Shown: positions 1 to 8,627 of the stretch, in pieces
Position numbering within the stretch: the first letter of the stretch is position 1
How the letters are laid out: every line of letters starts with the position of its first letter
Assembly (NCBI GenBank): GCA_009786195.1
Contig: WQTP01000039.1
Location: forward strand, 1-35,700
Length of the DNA stretch: 35,700 nt
Direction of reading: 5' to 3'
From: Candidatus Saccharimonadota bacterium
GTDB lineage: Bacteria; Patescibacteriota; Saccharimonadia; Saccharimonadales; Saccharimonadaceae
Notes under the pieces: generated by a model
What the model saw: the letters and a program-made list of their open reading frames with translations, nothing else
Databases searched by the model: none
Told to the model about the DNA's origin: nothing
Position numbers and translations under genes: made by a program

Positions 1-1
1 G

Positions 2-133
2 GGATATCAAAACGGTTCCCTCGGATATCCAGTGGGACCAGAAGTTCTTGATTCGAACGGGATTGTGTCTCAGGTTTATGAGCATGGTGTGATCCATTGC
101 TCTGGCGTCTACTGCTGGTTTGACGTTAAGTGA
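2..133 (+). CDS. C-terminal end of an LGFP-repeat surface protein (partial)
   Basis: The reading frame is open from the left window edge to a TGA at 131-133. The 43 visible residues include NGSLGYPVGPE, then a G..SQVYEHGVIHC stretch, ending CWFDVK. This is the LGFP-repeat pattern (LGYP/LGFP, a short linker, then an aromatic-EHG-I segment), a module found in secreted cell-wall-associated proteins, often beside hydrolase or amidase domains. Only one repeat and the tail are visible, so any catalytic domain lies outside the window. It runs toward the minus-strand glycan operon and is convergent with the GT32 gene; no clear terminator lies in the 59 nt between them. The repeat assignment is from motif recognition and is fairly secure; the function of the whole protein is unknown. 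Confidence 0.7.
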   Translation, partial: GYQNGSLGYPVGPEVLDSNGIVSQVYEHGVIHCSGVYCWFDVK

Positions 134-192
134 TTAAAGAGGTTCATCTAGTATTTGCTAGTTTGCTGATTAACCGGAAAACACCGTAGGGG

Positions 193-885
193 CTAAAGAA
201 CGATTCCCCCTCGTTGCTGTTCGAGTCGCTCTCGCGTATCTTTATCGTGCCACGAAGCACCGAAATAATGCATCGTGTACGTATTGTCCGTAATTCTATC
301 CTGCTTTGGTGAGTTCCAGTAGCGTGGACAAAAATATTCCTTTGGATACACTGTTATGTCTTTTAATTTCTGAAAAGAATCTTCTGGATTCATTCCCATT
401 TTTATGAGCTCTTCTTGCATTCTGCTATTAATTGTCCTGAGATTGATTTCCCCATTCTCATCGATTAAGTGCTCGCGCTTGTAAAAATTCTTTATTATCT
501 TTTTGATAAATGGGTGATGTTTTTTAGCTCCAAAAATACAGCCGGCGATATGATTGTCCTGTTCGAATCCCATGAACATATCTTCGTTCAAAAATTTGTC
601 AAGGTTTTTGAATACTTTGGTATTAACATCCATATAAATTCCACCAAATTTATACATTTTTTCCAATCGACAGACATCCGCAATAAACGCCCATTTTTTC
701 TTTTCGTAGGCTTCTTTTGCATAGTTATATTTGTTGATGTTAAAATTGCTCTCATCCCATCTCATTATTTTATAATCTGGACATTGTTCTTCCCACGTTT
801 TCATGAGCTCCTTAGTTTCCTTTGAAAGTGGTTTGCCGCCGAACCAACAATAGTGAATGATTCTAGGAATTTTCTTTGTGCTCAT
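193..885 (-). CDS. GT32-family glycosyltransferase (capsule/OCH1-like)
   Basis: A 230-residue sugar transferase of the GT32 'DXD sugar-binding' type, probably adding a hexose to an envelope glycan on the cytoplasmic face. The N-terminus IPRIIHYCWFGGKPL and the segment AFIADVCRLEKMYKFGGIY are hallmarks of this family. The metal-binding motif that is usually D-T-D after GGIYL reads D86-V87-N88 here, a conservative change in its second acid. A terminal H..GASWHDK segment matches the family's conserved His-SW region. The ATG overlaps the preceding stop as ATGA and has a good ribosome site (GGAGGA) 8 nt upstream, so the start is secure. It is the last gene of the nagB-to-GT32 operon, after the pyruvyltransferase/GT2 fusion. 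Acceptor and donor cannot be read from the sequence. Confidence 0.85.
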   Translation of the reverse strand: MSTKKIPRIIHYCWFGGKPLSKETKELMKTWEEQCPDYKIMRWDESNFNINKYNYAKEAYEKKKWAFIADVCRLEKMYKFGGIYMDVNTKVFKNLDKFLNEDMFMGFEQDNHIAGCIFGAKKHHPFIKKIIKNFYKREHLIDENGEINLRTINSRMQEELIKMGMNPEDSFQKLKDITVYPKEYFCPRYWNSPKQDRITDNTYTMHYFGASWHDKDTRERLEQQRGGIVL

Positions 886-3164
886 TGCCTAGTCCTCCCA
901 TATCTAATGCGACGTTTAATGTTACCAGCAAGCAACCGCGCAGATCTTTTGATGGACAAAAAACTAGCCAGCTCGGTGGCCAAGCGGTCATTTTCGGCCT
1001 CGAGTCGCTCCACCTCGGGATTGCTACCAACTCTTTTCTTGGGCTTAGCCCTCTCAGCTTCCCATGGTAACTTTTCCACCGTAATAAATTTGTTATTTTT
1101 GACGTGCTCTATTTCTTTTTCGGTAATTTTACTCAATTCTTTTTTTGGATTTATAAACATTTTGACGAATTGGATTTTCGTTTGTCGAGGAACATCAGCC
1201 ACGAGAGCAGAAAAAATGCCCGTTCTGATTGACCTTTTATACTTCTTCAGGTATTTTGCATACTTTTCTTCTTCGCCCTTTTTATAAATCATTCGAGCAA
1301 TCGCAGCGTGATTATGCCAAACATGGCAATTGAAAGCTCGTTTTATTCTGTTATTCATAATTTTGGAATGTTTTTTCTGATAAGCATACGCGTCGAAACA
1401 TGTTTCCCAACGCCTAATGTCTGTCGAGCGAGTTGCGGAGTCTGGGTTGAAACGCTGCAGATATAGTTTTTTCAAGCCAACCGCTACTGGGCCTGAGTGC
1501 TGGAAGGTCATGATATTAAAAGTCATGCCTTCAGCAGATAATAGTTCTGTGCGAAACCTCAGTTTATTTTCTTCAATGAGACTTCGTCTGTAAATCTTGT
1601 TCCAGACAGATTCGCGGAAAAACCATGCATATATACCCTCTATCGCTTTTTCTGGGGGCCACAACTGAAAATGATCATTCTCTATTGGCTTATCATCATT
1701 ATACTCGTCGTAGCAATATAGCGAGGCGCCAATATTGGTATTCATATTCTCAATTAATCCAACCATATATTCTACAAAAGTTGGCGCGATAATATCATCA
1801 CTATCCACGAAAATTACATATTCGCCTTTGGCGTTATCCAAACCAACGTTTCGAGCGGTTGAGAGTCCGCCATTTTCTTTGTGAATAACCATGATCCTAG
1901 AATCTTTTTTTGCATATTCATCAGCAATTTCTCCAGCTTTATCCGGTGTGCCGTCATCAACAATAATAATCTCGATATTTTGATAAGTTTGGGCAATGAT
2001 GCTATCGAGACACTCTGCAATATATTTCTCAACATTATAAGCCGGCAAGAGCACTGAAACCAGCGGGCTATCTATGCGCAAACTATTATTCAAGTACTTT
2101 ATGGATTTCTTTCTGCCCGCTTCAATCGCTCGGTGAGCGTTTCCGAGGTGGACATCAAAAGTGTATTTTTTTCTTACCGGTTCGTCATATCCAATTAACC
2201 TATCGCGTAAATTAACCAATTCAAGCAAATTGTGCACTCGAGAATTTTGCGATAATTTATCGTCACTTTTGAATCTATCAAAGACATAAAACGGTTTGGA
2301 ACAAATAATGGAAAAAATTGCACCGTGGAATGAATCTGTTAAAACAATTTCAGCATCATCAATTAGGTTGAAAAACTCTTCGGGCCCAGCCCCGAGTTGA
2401 AACTCTCCGTAATTTGCATCCTTAGAAAAAATAGGTACTATTTTAATCGGTAATTTTTGCTCTTTCGCGATACGATCAACATGATTCCACGCATTTTCGT
2501 TTTCGCCAAGAAAATAACACAAGATATATTTATCACCACTCGACCGCTTGTTTTGTTTTATAACTTTTCTCCACTCAGAATAATCCAGTAAGAATGTCGG
2601 ATCAAGAACAATACTAGCTTCTTTTTGAGTTAGGTCATGAATCAACTTCGCACCATGTGCCTCTCTGGCTGAAAGATGTGCGAACTGCGAAATCAAGCTA
2701 GTCATATTATTTCGCACGTGCTCGTTATCGATCGAAGTTACACCAAAGCTCGGCGCATATGATATTTTCTTCCTGTTATCTTCTACGAAATCCAAAAAAT
2801 ACCGCGAGTCGAAAACTATCGGCGACCATATCTGGTCAGAACCCGTAATAAACGCGTCGTATTTGGAATTTAGCTTATCGAAATCATCATCGTCCACACA
2901 ACTATGAGTAAAAGAAAGTTGGTTTTTGATAAAATCATCAAATTTAGCATCGCGTTTTTTGTCGACGATCCGCTCCGCAGTCCCATAGTCGGTCGCATCA
3001 TCTGCCTTGGCGCCTGTTGGGTATCTTTTGCCATGCGGGATGTAATTTATAATGTCAACATTATACCCTTCTGATTTCAATGTGTTGCTGAGTGCTACAA
3101 CCTGCAGGGCTGTCCCATAATTGCGATAATGCCACCATGTGGTCAATGCCACTTTTTTGGTCAT
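882..3164 (-). CDS. Polysaccharide pyruvyltransferase / GT2 glycosyltransferase fusion
   Basis: A two-enzyme protein of about 760 residues. Residues 1-330 resemble the polysaccharide pyruvyl transferase family (ALTTWWHYRNYGTALQ at the start, ITGSDQIW near 109, TDSFHGAIF near 278). Residues 369-600 are a GT2 GT-A domain (SVLLPAYNVEKYI, IIVDDGTPD near 403, DSDD near 456). The last 60 residues contain a short heptad-like coiled coil (VERLEAENDRLATELA) and a basic tail. Members of the two families often sit side by side in polysaccharide clusters; here they are joined. I place the start at the third codon of the longest frame, ATG 3164, because it forms an ATGA overlap with the ABC ATPase stop; ATG 3170 is the alternative. 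The inferred role is assembly and possibly pyruvate-ketal decoration of the exported glycan. Confidence 0.85.
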   Translation of the reverse strand: MTKKVALTTWWHYRNYGTALQVVALSNTLKSEGYNVDIINYIPHGKRYPTGAKADDATDYGTAERIVDKKRDAKFDDFIKNQLSFTHSCVDDDDFDKLNSKYDAFITGSDQIWSPIVFDSRYFLDFVEDNRKKISYAPSFGVTSIDNEHVRNNMTSLISQFAHLSAREAHGAKLIHDLTQKEASIVLDPTFLLDYSEWRKVIKQNKRSSGDKYILCYFLGENENAWNHVDRIAKEQKLPIKIVPIFSKDANYGEFQLGAGPEEFFNLIDDAEIVLTDSFHGAIFSIICSKPFYVFDRFKSDDKLSQNSRVHNLLELVNLRDRLIGYDEPVRKKYTFDVHLGNAHRAIEAGRKKSIKYLNNSLRIDSPLVSVLLPAYNVEKYIAECLDSIIAQTYQNIEIIIVDDGTPDKAGEIADEYAKKDSRIMVIHKENGGLSTARNVGLDNAKGEYVIFVDSDDIIAPTFVEYMVGLIENMNTNIGASLYCYDEYNDDKPIENDHFQLWPPEKAIEGIYAWFFRESVWNKIYRRSLIEENKLRFRTELLSAEGMTFNIMTFQHSGPVAVGLKKLYLQRFNPDSATRSTDIRRWETCFDAYAYQKKHSKIMNNRIKRAFNCHVWHNHAAIARMIYKKGEEEKYAKYLKKYKRSIRTGIFSALVADVPRQTKIQFVKMFINPKKELSKITEKEIEHVKNNKFITVEKLPWEAERAKPKKRVGSNPEVERLEAENDRLATELASFLSIKRSARLLAGNIKRRIRYGRTRQ

Positions 3165-4345
3165 CGCCATTTGCCCCGATCAAATAATATCGCCCATTTC
3201 GCTTTGCTTTGCCCATAATCAGTTCTTCGCACTATAAATTTAGGGGAGGAAGCGTCTGGCAGATAACACAAGATATTACCGTCGCTATCCCACACCTCCC
3301 CCATAATTTTTATGGTGGAGTCGTTAATTTGCGACAGATCAAACGCGCCGGTATGGATAACTTCTGTATTTTTTTTACATAATTCCGTTTTTGTTCTCCC
3401 GCCAATTATCGAAACACTTCTATCCATATCCATCAGGCTCACTAGCGCGTTCGTTTCTATATCTTGCATAACCTTATAGCTAATCTTTATTTCTATCATT
3501 TCGTTTTGATTGACTTGCTTTGGACTGAGTAGTTCAATTTTAAAATCTTTAACAATAGAGTCTGAGGCCTCGTCCTTTTGGGTATTTGCAAATGATGGGT
3601 CTAGGTTTCTTAAGCTATACTCATTTGCTATATCTTCTGGCGCACCATTGATAATCATTTTGTTGCTGTCAATTAAAATCGCCTTGTTGCAATATTCTCG
3701 AACCGCATCCATCGAATGAGTGACTAACACGACCGTTTTCATTTTGTCTTTTTTTATATCGTCAAAAAACAAGTTGCACTTCCTCTGAAACGCCTCGTCC
3801 CCGACGGCGAGGACTTCGTCCAGGACCAGGATATCCGATTTGGCGCGGATGGCACAGGAGAAGGCCAGGCGGACCTGCATGCCGGAGGAATAATTCTTTA
3901 GTTTTTGATTCATGAATTCGCCCAGTTCGGCGAAATCGACAATATCATCGTACATTTCGTCGACTTCTTTTACCGAAAAACCCATCAGTGCACCATTTAA
4001 ATAAACATTCTCGCGCCCCGTCAGTTCGGAGTTGAAACCAACGCCCAGTTCAATGAATGATACCAGAGAACCGTTGACTCGAACCGAACCACCATCTGGT
4101 TCGTAAATTCCTGAAATCAGTTTAAGTAGCGTCGATTTACCCGAACCGTTTCGTCCGACGATGCCGAAAAAGTCGCCCTTTTCGACGTTGAACGATACGT
4201 CGTGCAGCACGCGCTGTTTTTTGTAACCTTTGACTCCGCGCGTCCAATTCAAAAACGCTTGTTTGAGTCCGGCCGGTTTTTCCGTCGGTAGGCGAAAATG
4301 TTTGGATAAGTTCTTAACCTCAATAGCGATTTCTTTACTCATCAC
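3161..4345 (-). CDS. ABC transporter ATP-binding protein, Wzt/TagH type
   Basis: The ATPase of an ABC-2 polysaccharide exporter. It has Walker A GRNGSGKST, signature YSSGMQ, and Walker B LVLDEVLAVGDEAF. ELGVGFNSELTGRENVYLNG is typical of O-antigen/teichoic acid exporters. At 394 residues it carries, beyond the roughly 240-residue nucleotide-binding domain, a C-terminal beta-rich region (about 270-394) like the Wzt carbohydrate-binding domain that selects finished glycan chains. Translation can begin at GTG 4345, which overlaps the permease stop as GTGA, or at the adjacent ATG 4342. It sits between the permease and the pyruvyltransferase/GT2 gene, so exporter and glycan-building enzymes are co-transcribed. 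Gene symbol withheld because teichoic acid and O-antigen exporters cannot be separated here. Confidence 0.92.
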   Translation of the reverse strand: MMSKEIAIEVKNLSKHFRLPTEKPAGLKQAFLNWTRGVKGYKKQRVLHDVSFNVEKGDFFGIVGRNGSGKSTLLKLISGIYEPDGGSVRVNGSLVSFIELGVGFNSELTGRENVYLNGALMGFSVKEVDEMYDDIVDFAELGEFMNQKLKNYSSGMQVRLAFSCAIRAKSDILVLDEVLAVGDEAFQRKCNLFFDDIKKDKMKTVVLVTHSMDAVREYCNKAILIDSNKMIINGAPEDIANEYSLRNLDPSFANTQKDEASDSIVKDFKIELLSPKQVNQNEMIEIKISYKVMQDIETNALVSLMDMDRSVSIIGGRTKTELCKKNTEVIHTGAFDLSQINDSTIKIMGEVWDSDGNILCYLPDASSPKFIVRRTDYGQSKAKWAILFDRGKWR

Positions 4346-5190
4346 ACTAACTCCGTAAATCGCCTAGACGCCTTGCGGAAATAAAGAATCGACACGGTTG
4401 TGATCGCGGCCGCGATTAACAGCGGTGCAATTTGGATAAGTGGATTATTAACTAAACTCCAAATTGTGTCAGTCGGCGCATAAGTTACAGCGCTGCGAGC
4501 ATCCTGAATCACTTGCGCTACGGGGTTGAATAGCAGCGCCTTGGCCGCCAGCGGACTCATATTGATCACCATGGAAAGCGGATAAATAATCGGCGTGGCA
4601 TAAAACAGCGCTTGCATAATCACTTCCCAAATATGCGCCAGGTCGCGAAACTTGACATAGAGCGCCGCCAGCAAAAACGCCACCGCCAGCGCAAAAATAA
4701 ACAGTTCGACAACCAGCGGTACGAGCAGCAACGCCGTCCAACGAAATTGCACACCACTAAGCACCGCGAACACCAACACCACTAGCAAATTAATACCGAG
4801 ATTGATCAACGCTGACATCGCTCGCGACACCACCACCACACTTTTCGGAATCTTTATTTTCCGGAGCAGCCCACCATTCTCCACAATAGCTCGCATTCCC
4901 ATCCCCGTCGTTTCAGCAAAAAACGTCCACAGAACAATACCGAGAAGTAACGAAACCGGATAGTGCGGAATACCATTGCCCATTTTCAGAAAATGCACAA
5001 ACACGACATACATCACCGTAAACAGCATCAGTGGTTTGAGCGCCGACCATAGCATACCGAGCGCTGAATCTTCGTAGCGCAATTTGAAATCTGTCCTCAC
5101 CAGTTCACGCAGCAAAATAGTAGAATAGCGGTATTTCTCACGTATCTTTTTCATTACTAATAGTATATCATTTTCTTGATAATTATTCAT
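4342..5190 (-). CDS. ABC-2 type polysaccharide export permease (Wzm/TagG type)
   Basis: A 282-residue membrane protein with six apparent transmembrane segments. It begins with the family-typical cytoplasmic lead STILLRELVRTDFKLRYEDSALGMLWSALKPL before the first helix. LLRKIKIPKSVVVVSRAMSALINLGINLLV is characteristic of ABC-2 exporters for lipid-linked O-antigen or teichoic acid. It should pair with the ATPase that follows, overlapping it by 4 nt. The longest frame starts at ATG 5190, five nt after the glf stop; ATG 5154 (MKKIREKYRY) is an equally plausible start because homologues usually have a short N-terminus. The product moves undecaprenyl-linked glycan across the membrane. Confidence 0.9.
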   Translation of the reverse strand: MNNYQENDILLVMKKIREKYRYSTILLRELVRTDFKLRYEDSALGMLWSALKPLMLFTVMYVVFVHFLKMGNGIPHYPVSLLLGIVLWTFFAETTGMGMRAIVENGGLLRKIKIPKSVVVVSRAMSALINLGINLLVVLVFAVLSGVQFRWTALLLVPLVVELFIFALAVAFLLAALYVKFRDLAHIWEVIMQALFYATPIIYPLSMVINMSPLAAKALLFNPVAQVIQDARSAVTYAPTDTIWSLVNNPLIQIAPLLIAAAITTVSILYFRKASRRFTELV

Positions 5191-5195
5191 TATAA

Positions 5196-6377
5196 TCAGG
5201 GGTGCAGACGTTCGAACAATTCTAATGCACTAGCAAAAGTCTTGTCCATATCATAATAAGCATACTCGCCCAAACGTCCACCAAAAATGATGTTTTCGTC
5301 TTTTTTAGCGAGTTCTTGATATTTTGCCAAACGTTCTTGGTCCTTGATCGTATTGACTGGATAGTACGGTTCGTCGCCACGTTGCCAAGTTTTGCTGTAT
5401 TCGCGCACGATGACGGTTTTGTCGTAATCCTCAGCGTAACCTGGCCATTTGTCGGGATCGTTTGCCCGTTCGGGATGGAAATGTTTGAATTCGTGAATAC
5501 GCGTGTATTCTGGTATCAAATCGGCGTAATTCATGACTGGACAACCCTGGAAATCATGCACATCAACGATTTCCTTTTTCAGATCCAAACTGCGCCACTT
5601 CAATTCGCCAAATTGATAATCATAAAAACGATCGATCGGCCCAGTAAATATTGTTGTAATTTTCACATCTCTTAATTTTTGAATTTCTTCATCGTCAAAG
5701 TAATCAATCCCCAACCGTACTTCGACCGATCCTGCACCCCGATTGCCAACCGCGATCATATTCTTGAATAACTGTTCATAACCGTCCACCGGTAAACCTT
5801 CGTGTGAATTATTGAAATAGCGATTATCGTAATTATAACGCACTGGTAATCGTTTGATAATTTCGGGCGACAGTTCTTCGGCCGGCGTTTGCCACTGCTT
5901 GGCCGTGTAATTCATGATAAAAGCTTCGAACAGTGGTTTACCAATCAAAGAAATCCCTTGTTCTTTGAGATTCTTGGGTTTATCCGGCGCATCGGCCGCC
6001 TGCTCGATGATTTTGGCTCTGGCCTCGTCGGGCGTCATGGCCGAATGAAAAAACTGATTAATCGTACCGAGGTTAATCGGCATCGAAAAAACTTCGCTCT
6101 CATGTGTAGTGTAAACTTTGTGTACATAGTTGGTAAATTTGGTAAAACGATTAACATACTCCCACACCTTTTCGTCGCTGGTATGGAAAAGATGTGCGCC
6201 ATATTTGTGACATTCGATACCCGTTTCTTTATCAAATTCCGAATAGGAATTACCACCAATGTGATCTCGTTTATCGATGACCAGCACGTTTCGACCCAGC
6301 TCGTTTGCCACCCGTTCAGCAATCGTCAGACCAAAAATCCCCGTTCCTACTACTAACAAATCTGGTTTCGTGTTCAT
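5196..6377 (-). CDS. glf: UDP-galactopyranose mutase
   Basis: Flavoenzyme that interconverts UDP-galactopyranose and UDP-galactofuranose. The N-terminal FAD-binding fold is visible as VVGTGIFGLTIAERVA, followed by VIDKRDHIGGNSY and the conserved YGAHLFHT segment. MNYTAKQW near residue 155 and FGGRLGEYAYYDMD near the C-terminus, a flavin/substrate-binding signature, complete the family match. The 393-residue length is normal. It lies 9 nt after nagB and 5 nt before the exporter permease. Its presence implies that the cluster's glycan contains galactofuranose. No clear ribosome site precedes ATG 6377, so translation may be coupled to nagB. Confidence 0.97.
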   Translation of the reverse strand: MNTKPDLLVVGTGIFGLTIAERVANELGRNVLVIDKRDHIGGNSYSEFDKETGIECHKYGAHLFHTSDEKVWEYVNRFTKFTNYVHKVYTTHESEVFSMPINLGTINQFFHSAMTPDEARAKIIEQAADAPDKPKNLKEQGISLIGKPLFEAFIMNYTAKQWQTPAEELSPEIIKRLPVRYNYDNRYFNNSHEGLPVDGYEQLFKNMIAVGNRGAGSVEVRLGIDYFDDEEIQKLRDVKITTIFTGPIDRFYDYQFGELKWRSLDLKKEIVDVHDFQGCPVMNYADLIPEYTRIHEFKHFHPERANDPDKWPGYAEDYDKTVIVREYSKTWQRGDEPYYPVNTIKDQERLAKYQELAKKDENIIFGGRLGEYAYYDMDKTFASALELFERLHP

Positions 6378-6386
6378 AGTAAACTA

Positions 6387-7109
6387 TTACAATTTCGCCG
6401 CAGCAGCAGCGTCGACGATCACAGTTACGTTGGGGTGTGATTGCAAAGCGCTGGCTGGCACATCTACGGTTTGCGGGCCATTGATCATCGCCGCAACTGC
6501 ATCAGCTTTGTTCTCACCACTGGCAATAATTAAGATTTGCTTGGCTTGCATGATGCTGGCGATGCCCATCGTGATAGCCTGCTTTGGCACTTCATCAATC
6601 GAATTGAAAAAGCGCGCATTGTCCCTGAGAGTTGATTCGTTCAAATCGACTACATGAGTCTTAATACCAAACGATGTACCTGGTTCGTTAAAACCAATAT
6701 GACCGTTCGAACCAATCCCTAGCAACTGCAGATCAACGTTCAGTCCATCCAAAATCGCGTCATATCGGCGACATTGTTCAGTTTGATCTGCGCCGTCTTC
6801 GGGCAGGTGGATATTATCAGTCGGGATATCTAACTTTGAAAATAGATTACGCTGCATAAATGAATAATAACTCTCGGGATGCTCTTGGGGTAATCCTAGA
6901 TACTCGTCCAAATTAACGGTTTTAACCGCCCGATATGACGTGCCGTTTTGTTGGTGATCCGTTACCATGCGCTGGTACAGACCGACTGGACTAGATCCAG
7001 TAGCCAAACCCAGCACAGAGTCTGGTTTTGTCGTAACTATATTCTTGATAATATTAAAAGCTTGATCACTTAATTCATCATAATTTGCAGTTTTAATAAT
7101 CTTAAACAT
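6387..7109 (-). CDS. nagB: Glucosamine-6-phosphate deaminase
   Basis: Converts glucosamine-6-phosphate to fructose-6-phosphate and ammonia, linking amino-sugar salvage to glycolysis. Recognisable motifs are GLATGSSPVGLYQRM (phosphosugar binding), TVNLDEYLGL (general base Asp) and LLGIGSNGHIGFNEPG (catalytic His region). At 240 residues it resembles the shorter Gram-positive type that lacks the allosteric extension of enterobacterial NagB. It is the first gene of the minus-strand glycan operon, with its own promoter (7138-7165) and a strong ribosome site AAAGGAGG 7 nt before ATG 7109. In a host-dependent organism this would allow use of scavenged cell-wall amino sugars; that role is inference. 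Confidence 0.96.
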   Translation of the reverse strand: MFKIIKTANYDELSDQAFNIIKNIVTTKPDSVLGLATGSSPVGLYQRMVTDHQQNGTSYRAVKTVNLDEYLGLPQEHPESYYSFMQRNLFSKLDIPTDNIHLPEDGADQTEQCRRYDAILDGLNVDLQLLGIGSNGHIGFNEPGTSFGIKTHVVDLNESTLRDNARFFNSIDEVPKQAITMGIASIMQAKQILIIASGENKADAVAAMINGPQTVDVPASALQSHPNVTVIVDAAAAAKL

Positions 7110-7137
7110 CGTTGTTCCTCCTTTTAACGTTACAACC

Positions 7138-7165
7138 AGTATAACATTTTTTACAGTAAGTTCAA
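7138..7165 (-). promoter_or_regulatory. Promoter of the nagB-glf-exporter operon
   Basis: On the minus strand TTGAAC (7160-7165) and TATACT (7138-7143) are separated by 16 bp. A purine-rich ribosome site and ATG follow about 25 nt downstream, so this transcript has a conventional leader, unlike several neighbours. Confidence 0.6.
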
Positions 7166-7197
7166 ACTTCGTTACTATAGAGTAAAATGCTGGTGCG

Positions 7198-7212
7198 TGT
7201 TAAAATGTTTGT
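7198..7212 (+). promoter_or_regulatory. Extended -10 promoter giving a leaderless GtrB-like mRNA
   Basis: TGT-TAAAAT (7198-7206) is followed by exactly 6 nt and then ATG 7213. A start site at the usual distance from the -10 box would fall on the A of the ATG. No ribosome-binding sequence and no good -35 box are visible. Confidence 0.5.
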
Positions 7213-8214
7213 ATGAACAAGTTGGTTACGATCGTTATTCCGGCTTATAACGAGGAGAAATCGTTGCCGTCGCTACTGGAACGTTTAGAAAATCTGGTCG
7301 AAGTTAGTCGTGATTATAATTTTGAATTCTTATTTATCGACGATGGTTCAAAAGACAAGACGTTGTCTATTTTACAACATGCATCCGAAATCGATCCGCA
7401 TCTTTCTTATCTCAGTTTTTCCCGAAATTTCGGCAAAGAAATCGCCGTAGCCGCTGGTATCGACCACGCTGATGGTGATGCGGTGGTAATCATGGACGCC
7501 GACGGTCAAGAACCGCCCGAGATGATCCCCGCGATGATTAAATGGTGGGAAAAGGGTTACGACGATGTCTACGCCCGTCGCAGTTCGCGCCACCATAGTA
7601 GCTTTTTCAGGAGTTTGACCTCGAAACTGTATTATCGCACTCTGCAGAAAATGTCGCGTGTACCAATCCAGATCGATACTGGCGATTTCCGCTTATTTTC
7701 TCGTCGCTGCATTCTAGCGCTCAGACAATTTCGCGAATCAGCACGACAAAACAAAGCTCTGTTCAGCTGGATCGGTTATCGCAAAAAAGAACTTTCTTTC
7801 GAACAGGGCGAGCGCGGCGGTGGTAAAACCAAATGGAAATTGGGTGTTCTTTCCCCTGGCAACTCCCTGATCAACCTGGCGATCGACGGTTTTACATCGT
7901 TTACAACTATCCCCCTGCGCCTCGTTACGCTGTTTGGTCTGTTAATTAGCGCCAGCGCGGCTATTTACATCGTTGTTGTTCTGATTCAGGCGTTTATGGG
8001 TCTGCCGCGCCTCGGTGGTTATAACACGATGCTGATTATTATCCTGTTTTTGGGCGGCGTACAGATGGTTTCTCTCGGTATTATTGGCGAATATGTCGGT
8101 CGAATTTTCAGCGAGACCAAAAATCGCCCTCTTTATCTGATTGAGGAAATTCATAAAGCAAAGGTAGCTAGCAGTGGCAAAAAAGACGATCCCGAAAAAC
8201 TTGATCAACAGTAA
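7213..8214 (+). CDS. GtrB-like polyprenyl-phosphate glycosyltransferase (GT2, two C-terminal TM helices)
   Basis: A 333-residue GT2 enzyme of the dolichol-phosphate-mannose-synthase/GtrB/ArnC group, which loads a sugar from a nucleotide donor onto undecaprenyl phosphate. Seen: IPAYNEEKSLPSLLERL at the start, FIDDGSKDKT, and VIMDADGQEPPEMI as the metal/nucleotide-binding region. Two hydrophobic helices follow (about 230-255 and 265-290), as in membrane-anchored GtrB. Its 3' end overlaps the start of the GtrA-like gene by 41 nt, a common pairing in which GtrA flips the lipid-linked sugar for attachment to envelope glycans. The start is supported by the -10 box at leaderless spacing. The sugar is unknown. 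Confidence 0.9.
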   Translation: MNKLVTIVIPAYNEEKSLPSLLERLENLVEVSRDYNFEFLFIDDGSKDKTLSILQHASEIDPHLSYLSFSRNFGKEIAVAAGIDHADGDAVVIMDADGQEPPEMIPAMIKWWEKGYDDVYARRSSRHHSSFFRSLTSKLYYRTLQKMSRVPIQIDTGDFRLFSRRCILALRQFRESARQNKALFSWIGYRKKELSFEQGERGGGKTKWKLGVLSPGNSLINLAIDGFTSFTTIPLRLVTLFGLLISASAAIYIVVVLIQAFMGLPRLGGYNTMLIIILFLGGVQMVSLGIIGEYVGRIFSETKNRPLYLIEEIHKAKVASSGKKDDPEKLDQQ

Positions 8215-8605
8215 AGAGTTTCGCTTCGTTATCGTCGGCGGCGTCAACACTGTGATCGATTTCGCATTTTATAATTTTCTTAGCAAAATTTTCAGTCTGG
8301 CGCTACCCGTCGCTAACATGATTTCGAGTTTTATCGCTATGTTGTTTAGTTTTTTTATGAACAAAAAGTGGACATTTCGCTCGAGTGGGAAAAATTACCT
8401 CCGCGAAATCGTTTTGTTTTTCATTTTCACCATCATTAGCATTTGGGTGATCCAAAGCGGCCTGATTTGGCTAGTTGAAAATACCTTTTCCACCATCGAT
8501 TGGCAAAATTTTTGGACCAAAAATCTGCTCAAAATCGCCGCGTCTATTCCATCGTTAATTTGGAATTATGTGACGTATAATCGTTTTGTGTTCAAGGATA
8601 AATAG
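8174..8605 (+). CDS. GtrA-family membrane protein (lipid-linked sugar flippase)
   Basis: A 143-residue protein with four hydrophobic helices and the family's opening FRFVIVGGVNTVIDFAFYNFL. FFMNKKWTF after helix 2 and a final NYVTYNRFVFK are also typical. GtrA proteins are thought to flip undecaprenyl-phosphate-linked sugars made by a partner GtrB, which here is the overlapping upstream gene. The reading frame has no ATG before the first helix, so GTG 8174 inside the upstream gene is the likely start. It ends 22 nt before the radical SAM gene on the other strand, without an evident terminator. Confidence 0.88.
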   Translation: MAKKTIPKNLINSKEFRFVIVGGVNTVIDFAFYNFLSKIFSLALPVANMISSFIAMLFSFFMNKKWTFRSSGKNYLREIVLFFIFTIISIWVIQSGLIWLVENTFSTIDWQNFWTKNLLKIAASIPSLIWNYVTYNRFVFKDK

Positions 8606-8627
8606 TTATTGTAATTCTTGCGATAGT

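Noticed and set aside
134-192. CTAG-TATTTG-CTAG hairpin between the LGFP gene and the GT32 gene as a terminator
   Set aside because: Only a 4-bp AT-rich stem and no U-tract on either strand.
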